In this document: piece by piece, positions 1 through 7,423 of the stretch
How positions within the stretch are numbered: the first letter of the stretch is position 1
Layout: each line of letters begins with the position of its first letter
Assembly (NCBI RefSeq): GCF_004337985.1
Contig: NW_021940929.1
Span: forward strand, 90,311 to 154,310
DNA from: Pyricularia pennisetigena
Taxonomy: Eukaryota > Ascomycota > Sordariomycetes > Magnaporthales > Pyriculariaceae
Length of the DNA stretch: 64,000 bases
Direction: 5' to 3'
The notes under the pieces: model-generated
The model's input: the letters and a program-made list of their open reading frames with translations, nothing else
What the model was told of the DNA's origin: nothing
The model's database searches: none
Translations under genes and position numbers: made by a program

Positions 1-173
1 ATATTATTTGACTGAATTAAACGGTGCTAGGTTTCCAATATAAATTTGCTGAATTAAAACCATGTAAATTGTTTTCAATGCAGATAATATCGGTTTCTTA
101 ATCCGGTGTAAAGCTATGCCGTGTTCCTTTGCCTAACAAATAAATAATTTGTAATATTACCTCATCCCACTTA
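1..173. other. AT-rich flank of left pogo element
   Basis: No gene or repeat was recognised here. The stretch is AT-rich and ends in the TA dinucleotide at 172-173 that flanks the left transposon, so it is the left host side of that insertion. Confidence 0.5.
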
Positions 174-215
174 ACGTGGTTCATCAGGACCCCGGACATA
201 TCAGGACCCCGGACA
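174..215 (+). repeat. 42-bp TIR, outer end of pogo copy 1
   Basis: The sequence starts ACGTGGTTCATCAGG and is the exact reverse complement of 1993-2034. It contains the 15-mer TCAGGACCCCGGACA twice, separated by TA, a likely pair of transposase binding sites (inference). Confidence 0.93.
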
Positions 216-265
216 CTCTTCCTGCACAATAGTACTTCCAATTTCAATTGCAACGCCAGCGTTGT

Positions 266-1936
266 TCAATTTACCTCAATGCAATCGGATATATGTACAT
301 CAGACATTTCTGCATCCTCCTGACAGGTGCGTGCATTATGTCCAGGTTTACCGCAGTTGCCGCAACGTCGTTTAGTCGCCGGCTGCGCACTACTCCCCTC
401 CCCATTTTCATCTTTCTTTTCGTATATTAGACCATCGGCACCATTTAATTGAAGCAAATTCTGACCCTCTTGTATGGTAAATGACCCTCCTTCGCGGATA
501 CGTGTTTTTTGCGCCCTGCGCCGCTTGCTAAGCGCTTCGTTGGCCTTCCGAAGGCTGCGGTTCTCCGCTTCCAAAAGTGTGGTTCGATGAGCAATCGACT
601 CCAACCCTTTTGCTAGCTGCTTTACAGCATTAAAAATAGGCGTTGGCGAGCTTCCCTGATGACAGCTGATTCGACTTTTAACAAGGGTAGATTGATTAAC
701 GGCTTCTGTCGGGTTGTGCGGTGTTTGAGAGACCCAGGTGTCGGTGCTGGAAAAATCAAGCTCTTTAGGTGACGGCGTCCGTAGCCTAACATCCAGCTTA
801 GATATGACCATTTCCGGGCTATGGGGGATAATTCCCGCCCCTCGAAAGCCCCCGGCCATATTTTCTTTTGTCATTGACTTTTTGTAAGCCGCTGCAAAAG
901 CCAAAAAGAACTCGACTTTGCTAATGCTGGTAATGTGGGCCCGGATAAAGTCGTTAATTTCTTGACCGTACGCCCGCTTAAGGACGTTGAACACTCCGAC
1001 ATCAAGTGGCTGGGTTAAATGAGATGAATGAGCAGGCAGGCAAAGTGGAATAATATTGTGATCTTTGCAATAGCCCTCGAATTCAGGGGATCGATGACTG
1101 CCGTGCCCATCGAGCACTAACATCCGATATACGCCTTTTGTCCGCGATTTTGTATGGTTGTCGAAATGCTGAACCCAGTCGAGGCCAGTCTCGTTGTCGG
1201 TCCATCCATTAACGGTGGGTTTGAGGCGCCACGTGTCCGGAAGACCGCCTTCTGTATACCAATTGGACAAATGGTAAACGCCTTTGACGATGATATACGG
1301 GGGAATATCGTAACCGTCGCCACTGATGCAACAAATTGCAGTTGCCCATTCTCGATTGCCAGGCTGTACTTTTTTCCTTCTTCCGCGTCTTTCGGACCCA
1401 GTTACGACCATTCCAGCGCAAATCTGGCCCATCATAAAGCCGGTTTCGTCGAAGTTGTACATGTCGCAGTCTTGGATGCCATATTTGGCCCTCATATTGG
1501 CCACCAATTGAAACCACGCGTTTAACGCGTCAGGATCTTCGCAAAAAGCTCTTTGGAAATCGTAAGCGCGAGAAAAACGCGTTTTTAATTCTGTGCGTCG
1601 TTGTACGAAGCGATAAGCCCATTGCTTGCCAACCGGTCGCGCGTCCCGCGCGGCGAGAAGATGATCGGCCATTGCGGCCACATCAGCGATCTGGGCTGGA
1701 AACCCTCGGGAATCTAGGTCCAATATATACTGGACAACTACTTCCTCTTCCCTTTCCGTTAGCTTTTGGTTGCCTGGCCGACGATTGGCCAAAGAAGCGA
1801 TGCCGTTTATTCTGTCGTGTAGTGTCGATTTTGGGGCATTATATATTAATGCAACCTTTCGTATGCTTTTCTTTTTGCTTGATCGGAGCTCATTTAGAGC
1901 AAGAATGATTCGCGCTTCGCAATTTGATGATTCCAT
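266..1936 (-). CDS. Fot1/pogo-like DDE transposase (copy 1)
   Basis: The 556-codon gene reads right to left from the ATG at 1936. The frame is also open upstream into the TIR, but only from a GTG, so I take the first ATG. Residues about 3-48 look like a psq-type helix-turn-helix and about 56-118 like a CENP-B/Tc5 DNA-binding domain. The catalytic core shows NFDETG (D163), LVLDGHGSH (D276) and QPLDVGVF (D312), which is DD35D spacing. Residues about 438-483 are heptad-rich and basic, probably a coiled coil. A CCHC knuckle (C525, C528, H533, C538) lies near the C-terminus. Cut-and-paste transposition in the nucleus is the family role. The translation is identical to the copy at 2841-4511. No intron is needed. 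Confidence 0.93.
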   Translation of the reverse strand: MESSNCEARIILALNELRSSKKKSIRKVALIYNAPKSTLHDRINGIASLANRRPGNQKLTEREEEVVVQYILDLDSRGFPAQIADVAAMADHLLAARDARPVGKQWAYRFVQRRTELKTRFSRAYDFQRAFCEDPDALNAWFQLVANMRAKYGIQDCDMYNFDETGFMMGQICAGMVVTGSERRGRRKKVQPGNREWATAICCISGDGYDIPPYIIVKGVYHLSNWYTEGGLPDTWRLKPTVNGWTDNETGLDWVQHFDNHTKSRTKGVYRMLVLDGHGSHRSPEFEGYCKDHNIIPLCLPAHSSHLTQPLDVGVFNVLKRAYGQEINDFIRAHITSISKVEFFLAFAAAYKKSMTKENMAGGFRGAGIIPHSPEMVISKLDVRLRTPSPKELDFSSTDTWVSQTPHNPTEAVNQSTLVKSRISCHQGSSPTPIFNAVKQLAKGLESIAHRTTLLEAENRSLRKANEALSKRRRAQKTRIREGGSFTIQEGQNLLQLNGADGLIYEKKDENGEGSSAQPATKRRCGNCGKPGHNARTCQEDAEMSDVHISDCIEVN

Positions 1937-1992
1937 TACTGTTGGGGGAAAGAACACGTGTGGAAAATAAAGGATGAAACTGGGTTGAAAAA

Positions 1993-2034
1993 TGTCCGGG
2001 GTCCTGATATGTCCGGGGTCCTGATGAACCACGT
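1993..2034 (-). repeat. 42-bp TIR, inner end of pogo copy 1
   Basis: Reverse complement of 174-215. It lies on the gene's 5' side and is followed by TA at 2035-2036, then N. Confidence 0.93.
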
Positions 2035-2036
2035 TA

Positions 2037-2740
2037 NNNNNNNNNNNNNNNNNNNNNNNNNNNNNNNNNNNNNNNNNNNNNNNNNNNNNNNNNNNNNNNN
2101 NNNNNNNNNNNNNNNNNNNNNNNNNNNNNNNNNNNNNNNNNNNNNNNNNNNNNNNNNNNNNNNNNNNNNNNNNNNNNNNNNNNNNNNNNNNNNNNNNNNN
2201 NNNNNNNNNNNNNNNNNNNNNNNNNNNNNNNNNNNNNNNNNNNNNNNNNNNNNNNNNNNNNNNNNNNNNNNNNNNNNNNNNNNNNNNNNNNNNNNNNNNN
2301 NNNNNNNNNNNNNNNNNNNNNNNNNNNNNNNNNNNNNNNNNNNNNNNNNNNNNNNNNNNNNNNNNNNNNNNNNNNNNNNNNNNNNNNNNNNNNNNNNNNN
2401 NNNNNNNNNNNNNNNNNNNNNNNNNNNNNNNNNNNNNNNNNNNNNNNNNNNNNNNNNNNNNNNNNNNNNNNNNNNNNNNNNNNNNNNNNNNNNNNNNNNN
2501 NNNNNNNNNNNNNNNNNNNNNNNNNNNNNNNNNNNNNNNNNNNNNNNNNNNNNNNNNNNNNNNNNNNNNNNNNNNNNNNNNNNNNNNNNNNNNNNNNNNN
2601 NNNNNNNNNNNNNNNNNNNNNNNNNNNNNNNNNNNNNNNNNNNNNNNNNNNNNNNNNNNNNNNNNNNNNNNNNNNNNNNNNNNNNNNNNNNNNNNNNNNN
2701 NNNNNNNNNNNNNNNNNNNNNNNNNNNNNNNNNNNNNNNN
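2037..2740. other. Assembly gap (704 N)
   Basis: An unbroken run of N. Both edges fall exactly at the TA dinucleotide bordering a transposon end, so the two assembled sides stop at the termini of two inverted identical elements. Nothing can be said about its content, and any open frame called through it is meaningless. Confidence 1.
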
Positions 2741-2742
2741 TA

Positions 2743-2784
2743 ACGTGGTTCATCAGGACCCCGGACATATCAGGACCCCGGACA
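2743..2784 (+). repeat. 42-bp TIR, inner end of pogo copy 2
   Basis: Perfect inverted match of 4562-4603, with the same two internal 15-mers. It is preceded by TA at 2741-2742, directly after the N run. Confidence 0.93.
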
Positions 2785-2840
2785 TTTTTCAACCCAGTTT
2801 CATCCTTTATTTTCCACACGTGTTCTTTCCCCCAACAGTA

Positions 2841-4511
2841 ATGGAATCATCAAATTGCGAAGCGCGAATCATTCTTGCTCTAAATGAGCTCCGATCAAGC
2901 AAAAAGAAAAGCATACGAAAGGTTGCATTAATATATAATGCCCCAAAATCGACACTACACGACAGAATAAACGGCATCGCTTCTTTGGCCAATCGTCGGC
3001 CAGGCAACCAAAAGCTAACGGAAAGGGAAGAGGAAGTAGTTGTCCAGTATATATTGGACCTAGATTCCCGAGGGTTTCCAGCCCAGATCGCTGATGTGGC
3101 CGCAATGGCCGATCATCTTCTCGCCGCGCGGGACGCGCGACCGGTTGGCAAGCAATGGGCTTATCGCTTCGTACAACGACGCACAGAATTAAAAACGCGT
3201 TTTTCTCGCGCTTACGATTTCCAAAGAGCTTTTTGCGAAGATCCTGACGCGTTAAACGCGTGGTTTCAATTGGTGGCCAATATGAGGGCCAAATATGGCA
3301 TCCAAGACTGCGACATGTACAACTTCGACGAAACCGGCTTTATGATGGGCCAGATTTGCGCTGGAATGGTCGTAACTGGGTCCGAAAGACGCGGAAGAAG
3401 GAAAAAAGTACAGCCTGGCAATCGAGAATGGGCAACTGCAATTTGTTGCATCAGTGGCGACGGTTACGATATTCCCCCGTATATCATCGTCAAAGGCGTT
3501 TACCATTTGTCCAATTGGTATACAGAAGGCGGTCTTCCGGACACGTGGCGCCTCAAACCCACCGTTAATGGATGGACCGACAACGAGACTGGCCTCGACT
3601 GGGTTCAGCATTTCGACAACCATACAAAATCGCGGACAAAAGGCGTATATCGGATGTTAGTGCTCGATGGGCACGGCAGTCATCGATCCCCTGAATTCGA
3701 GGGCTATTGCAAAGATCACAATATTATTCCACTTTGCCTGCCTGCTCATTCATCTCATTTAACCCAGCCACTTGATGTCGGAGTGTTCAACGTCCTTAAG
3801 CGGGCGTACGGTCAAGAAATTAACGACTTTATCCGGGCCCACATTACCAGCATTAGCAAAGTCGAGTTCTTTTTGGCTTTTGCAGCGGCTTACAAAAAGT
3901 CAATGACAAAAGAAAATATGGCCGGGGGCTTTCGAGGGGCGGGAATTATCCCCCATAGCCCGGAAATGGTCATATCTAAGCTGGATGTTAGGCTACGGAC
4001 GCCGTCACCTAAAGAGCTTGATTTTTCCAGCACCGACACCTGGGTCTCTCAAACACCGCACAACCCGACAGAAGCCGTTAATCAATCTACCCTTGTTAAA
4101 AGTCGAATCAGCTGTCATCAGGGAAGCTCGCCAACGCCTATTTTTAATGCTGTAAAGCAGCTAGCAAAAGGGTTGGAGTCGATTGCTCATCGAACCACAC
4201 TTTTGGAAGCGGAGAACCGCAGCCTTCGGAAGGCCAACGAAGCGCTTAGCAAGCGGCGCAGGGCGCAAAAAACACGTATCCGCGAAGGAGGGTCATTTAC
4301 CATACAAGAGGGTCAGAATTTGCTTCAATTAAATGGTGCCGATGGTCTAATATACGAAAAGAAAGATGAAAATGGGGAGGGGAGTAGTGCGCAGCCGGCG
4401 ACTAAACGACGTTGCGGCAACTGCGGTAAACCTGGACATAATGCACGCACCTGTCAGGAGGATGCAGAAATGTCTGATGTACATATATCCGATTGCATTG
4501 AGGTAAATTGA
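2841..4511 (+). CDS. Fot1/pogo-like DDE transposase (copy 2)
   Basis: This 556-codon gene starts at the ATG at 2841. The frame upstream to 2745 has only a GTG inside the TIR. Domain order is N-terminal psq-type HTH, CENP-B-like HTH, DD35D core (D163, D276, D312), a basic heptad-rich segment, and a C-terminal zinc knuckle (motif CGNCGKPGHNARTC). The stop falls 92 bases before the outer end of the element. All catalytic aspartates are present, so the protein could be active and could also mobilise shorter relatives sharing its TIR. It is identical to the protein at 266-1936. A CCHC knuckle is not part of the minimal pogo core but occurs in fungal members of this superfamily. Confidence 0.93.
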   Translation: MESSNCEARIILALNELRSSKKKSIRKVALIYNAPKSTLHDRINGIASLANRRPGNQKLTEREEEVVVQYILDLDSRGFPAQIADVAAMADHLLAARDARPVGKQWAYRFVQRRTELKTRFSRAYDFQRAFCEDPDALNAWFQLVANMRAKYGIQDCDMYNFDETGFMMGQICAGMVVTGSERRGRRKKVQPGNREWATAICCISGDGYDIPPYIIVKGVYHLSNWYTEGGLPDTWRLKPTVNGWTDNETGLDWVQHFDNHTKSRTKGVYRMLVLDGHGSHRSPEFEGYCKDHNIIPLCLPAHSSHLTQPLDVGVFNVLKRAYGQEINDFIRAHITSISKVEFFLAFAAAYKKSMTKENMAGGFRGAGIIPHSPEMVISKLDVRLRTPSPKELDFSSTDTWVSQTPHNPTEAVNQSTLVKSRISCHQGSSPTPIFNAVKQLAKGLESIAHRTTLLEAENRSLRKANEALSKRRRAQKTRIREGGSFTIQEGQNLLQLNGADGLIYEKKDENGEGSSAQPATKRRCGNCGKPGHNARTCQEDAEMSDVHISDCIEVN

Positions 4512-4561
4512 ACAACGCTGGCGTTGCAATTGAAATTGGAAGTACTATTGTGCAGGAAGAG

Positions 4562-4603
4562 TGTCCGGGGTCCTGATATGTCCGGGGTCCTGATGAACCA
4601 CGT
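4562..4603 (-). repeat. 42-bp TIR, outer end of pogo copy 2
   Basis: Reverse complement of 2743-2784, followed by TA at 4604-4605. Confidence 0.93.
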
Positions 4604-4605
4604 TA

Positions 4606-5200
4606 ATGCTTTTTTTGGTAATTTCTTCCCCGGCCCTTCATGGTATATTTTATTTTCCATCCTTCCGACATAACAGCCCCGCAGCCCCATTATTAATAAT
4701 GCGGCGGCAGTTAAAATACCAGAAATATTAATAAATTAAAAATTTTCACCTTTATTCGACTGCGGCCGCGATGCCCTCCCAGGCATTTCTTGCGGCGGTA
4801 ACATCGCGTAAACCCCATCGGGATTTTATACGGGCCTAATTATTTGGTTTAATTGGGTCGCAATACGCGCCAAATTCGCAGTAACCGAAAAGGCCGTGCC
4901 ACGGCGCCACTAAAACCGCAAAAAATACGGTTACAAAACACCCCCCGAACGACGGCGCAACCCGGTTCGATATAACCAAATTAAAATAAAAATTGTAACG
5001 GGACGTCGATATATAAAAAAAAATGTACCAAAACGTCGAAACCCATTTCGCCCGCATTTTACGGAATTACGAGGGCGACAAATATAAAAACCTTCGCAAA
5101 TTAGCAATATCAATCGAGGATGTAATGTTGGGGCACCTTCGTTTATAAATATTAGGGAAAAAAACATCCCCGCTCTCCATTACGGTTCCCACCGAAAACC
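4606..5200. other. Intergenic DNA, probably 5' part of LINE relic
   Basis: No gene was recognised. The composition is mixed, with A-rich runs on the plus strand and scattered CG dinucleotides. From about 4760 it may be the 5' untranslated region of the LINE relic that follows, but this is inferred from position only. Confidence 0.35.
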
Positions 5201-6140
5201 GACCAGGGCTCGCTTGCGGACAACCGCGCCGGTAAAGTGACGGTGCCCGGGGCGGCGAACCGCAGTTGGGCCTCCGCGGTAATCTCCGCGCGATCGGCGA
5301 CCACAACCCCGTCGAAGGGGGCCTCACCCTACCCCTTCCGGTCAGGAAGCAGCCCGACTACCGGGTCCCAAGTCGGACCCATCAGCCGGGCCTGGACTCA
5401 CGCGAACCTTTCGCCCTTGGGCGTAAAACGAGCGAAGCAGTGGGCGTTACCCCAGCACCAACTGGGTGGGCAATTAGTGCAGCCAACGTAACGATTAAGG
5501 ATAAGCTTTTGGAAGCAAGAGCCCAGGAGAAAATTAAAAGGATTTTCAACGGAACCTCCATTACAATCCCACAAAGGTGGTACAATTATGCGGTCCCGGG
5601 CGTCCCCCGCACGATACACTCTCCCTGGGATGACGAACCGCTAGACGTACAGTAGTAGTTATATCAAAAAGAAGGCCAAAACACAAACAGGCCTTAATCC
5701 TATCGACTACAGACCTTCCCGGCATGGTTACAACCCGGCTACGGGGATGGCGACGTGGATAATCTCCTTTCTGCAACCGGCAGCCCGACTATTTACCCTA
5801 TTCGGCAACAGCGGCAAATCGCGTCTAGTGGAGAAAAAACCCAGGATCCAATCTCACAGCGTGGGCTGCCGGGGCCAACTATTGCAACGCAAGGCGGTGC
5901 ATCCGCCCCAAGAAATGTGGACAATGCAGCCGAAAGTGCACGCACGGGAATGCAAAGACCCCCCTAAATGCGCCAACTGCTGCGGTCCCTTCCCGGCAGG
6001 ACATAAAGGGTGCCCTGCCGCGCCAAAGTTCAAAAAACAGTAGGGTTATTCGCCCTTCCGTACGGAACCTAAAGGAAATAAGGAAGCATGGACAGATCCG
6101 TTACGCCAAAAAGATAAAAAGGACTGGAATAGCATCACGG
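5200..6140 (+). pseudogene. LINE (Tad-like) ORF1 relic with zinc-knuckle region
   Basis: This looks like the nucleic-acid-binding ORF1 of a fungal non-LTR retrotransposon, broken by frameshifts and stops. At 5490-5655 one frame reads KIKRIFNGTSITIP and then RWYNYAVPGVPRTI, resembling the conserved Y-x-V-x-V-x-G-V-P region of these proteins. Another frame at about 5660-5740 reads KRRPKHKQALILS. At 5930-6040 a cysteine-rich stretch (ARECKDPPKCANC, then HKGCPAAPK) matches the tandem CCHC knuckles that end such ORF1 proteins. No apurinic endonuclease or reverse transcriptase follows, so the element is truncated after ORF1. A related LINE 3' end lies at the far right of the window on the other strand. 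Confidence 0.6.
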
Positions 6141-6524
6141 GTTAATATATAACCTAGGGGCAGGCCTTATAATTTGGAACCGACGAGGTATTTGCAAACG
6201 CAGGTACTGCAAGACCTTTTGGTCTATTAACCTATTTATTATATCGTTCCTACTCCTACTATTCCCCACTTTTCATAATTTCCTATTTTTCCTATTTTAC
6301 CCTATTTTTTCTTTATCCCCTAGGTTTAGTTACATTTGTCCATTTTATTAATGGTTATTTTGCATTTCGCATTCCTGGACTATACTTTTCGGTTTCCCTG
6401 TTTTCACTAGCTTAAAACACAAAAGAGTATAAAACCAATATCGTTATTAAAGTCGCAGACCCCCCTGTTGGATAGCCCCCCCTTCCCCCCCGATGAATCA
6501 CTCCCAGCCACCCTAAATAATATC
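6141..6524. other. No recognised feature
   Basis: A T-rich and C-rich stretch with pyrimidine runs, for example the C runs near 6480-6490. All frames are broken and I recognise nothing. It may be the tail of the LINE relic. Confidence 0.3.
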
Positions 6525-6529
6525 AACAC

Positions 6530-6722
6530 TGTTACGGCCAGGGTAAGTATAGCACGGAAGCTAGTTTATTGGCACCTATCGACGAAAATTCGCCTCTGAG
6601 GAAAGGGAACGAAATAAACAAAATTACGAGTTTAACGCGACGTAAATAAAAATATCACCCTGGTGGGTCGTTGGTTAGGGGTTAATGTTAGGACCTGGTC
6701 ATTTTATAATCCAAATATCACA
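6530..6722 (-). repeat. Solo LTR of a gypsy-type element with AACAC target duplication
   Basis: The 193-bp segment begins TGTTACGGCCAGG and ends ATATCACA, so it has TG...CA termini. It is flanked by the same five bases AACAC at 6525-6529 and 6723-6727. It is related to the 208-bp LTR at 7165-7372: both start TGT[C/T]ACGGCCAGG and share CTATCGACGAAAATTC in the middle. No retrotransposon body is attached. The arrangement is what recombination between the two LTRs of an element leaves behind. Confidence 0.8.
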
Positions 6723-6807
6723 AACACGCAATTTATAAAAACGCGTTGTTCGATTTAATTTTTTCGAGGTTGATCCCATAATTTAAATTTTAATAAATTA
6801 ATTAACA

Positions 6808-7164
6808 ATGCCGCGATATGCGGAAAATGTTATGGAACGGGCCCTTATTGCAGTCGTAGCCGGCCAATCATTATGGAAAACCTCGATCCAATATGGAATT
6901 CCATACTCTACACTCCGGAACCGTTTTTTGGGTACCCAGCCATATAGTAAAGCCCAAAAACCGTCCCAAAGATTATCCGGTGTTTAAAAAGCCCGTCTTA
7001 ACAACTTGGGTATTAACATAAGCCGCATTCGGGCTCCCACCGACCCACGAAGAGGCCCGAAAATTAGCCGGCCGGATCCTTAAAGCCAAATGTGATCTTC
7101 AACCATTAGGCAAACGCTAAATGCGTGGTTTTTTGGCCTGCCATCCCTCTCTAAAGGTACAAAG
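6808..7164 (+). pseudogene. N-terminal fragment of a second pogo-type transposase, cut by gypsy insertion
   Basis: From the ATG at 6808 the frame reads MPRYAENVMERALIAVVAGQ and on through YGIPYSTLRNRFLGTQP, a psq-type helix-turn-helix typical of pogo/Fot transposases. After a stop near 6985 the match continues in other frames: GLPPTH, ARKLAGRILKAKCDLQPLGK, MRGFLACHPSLKVQ. This is the CENP-B-like second DNA-binding domain. It ends at 7164, where the gypsy LTR begins. The rest of the transposase (catalytic core) was not found beyond the gypsy element. It is clearly a different family from the intact pair at 174-4603. Confidence 0.8.
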
Positions 7165-7372
7165 TGTCACGGCCAGGCATACATTGGAGAACCTCAGTGT
7201 ATTAGGCGCTATCGACGAAAATTCTAAACTGAAGAGAAGAGAGAAATTACAATCGACGACGCGCTCAAGAGACGCGCTTAAATCCGGAGGTAGTGGATCC
7301 TTGTCCGATCCCTGGCTCGGTGTGGAGCCGAGTCGTGATTCTGAGGGTAGGTCTAGGGGCCTGATCCTCACA
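7165..7372 (-). repeat. 3' LTR of the gypsy element
   Basis: It spans from TGTCACGGCC to GATCCTCACA on the plus strand, a TG...CA unit of 208 bp. Its element-sense start (position 7372) is preceded by a purine tract. The outer flank is CAAAG at 7160-7164. The matching second LTR was not found, so this assignment rests on the termini, the polypurine tract and the related solo LTR at 6530-6722. Confidence 0.75.
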
Positions 7373-7374
7373 TT

Positions 7375-7384
7375 ACCCCCCTCT
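7375..7384 (-). other. Polypurine tract
   Basis: On the minus strand this reads AGAGGGGGGT immediately before the LTR start. Such a tract primes plus-strand DNA synthesis in LTR retrotransposons. It lies 39 bases downstream of the pol stop. Confidence 0.75.
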
Positions 7385-7423
7385 AAGGCCTGATCGACGT
7401 AGGCGGTCAGAGTCTTGAGTTTG

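Larger units (their letters stand above)
174..2034 (-). mobile_element. Intact Fot1/pogo-like DNA transposon, copy 1
   Basis: This 1861-bp element is bounded by perfect 42-bp terminal inverted repeats and flanked on each side by TA (172-173 and 2035-2036), the target site used by Tc1/mariner-pogo elements. It holds a single transposase gene on the minus strand. The element is identical in length, and wherever compared in sequence, to the copy at 2743-4603, which lies in the opposite orientation. It has normal GC content and no disabling mutation, unlike most of the window. The right TA is followed directly by the N run. Confidence 0.93.
2743..4603 (+). mobile_element. Intact Fot1/pogo-like DNA transposon, copy 2
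   Basis: This is an 1861-bp element with perfect 42-bp inverted repeats at 2743-2784 and 4562-4603, flanked by TA at 2741-2742 and 4604-4605. It carries one plus-strand transposase gene. It is the inverted duplicate of 174-2034. The lack of any RIP-type decay indicates very recent transposition, or duplication made by the assembler. Confidence 0.93.

Noticed and set aside
1154..1525. Open frames of 60-123 codons on the opposite strand of both transposases (also 3252-3623 and relatives)
   Set aside because: They mirror exactly in both copies and lie antisense to or out of frame with the intact transposase; they match no known protein.
1958..2819. Two 261-codon frames through the N run
   Set aside because: They consist almost wholly of unknown residues created by the gap.
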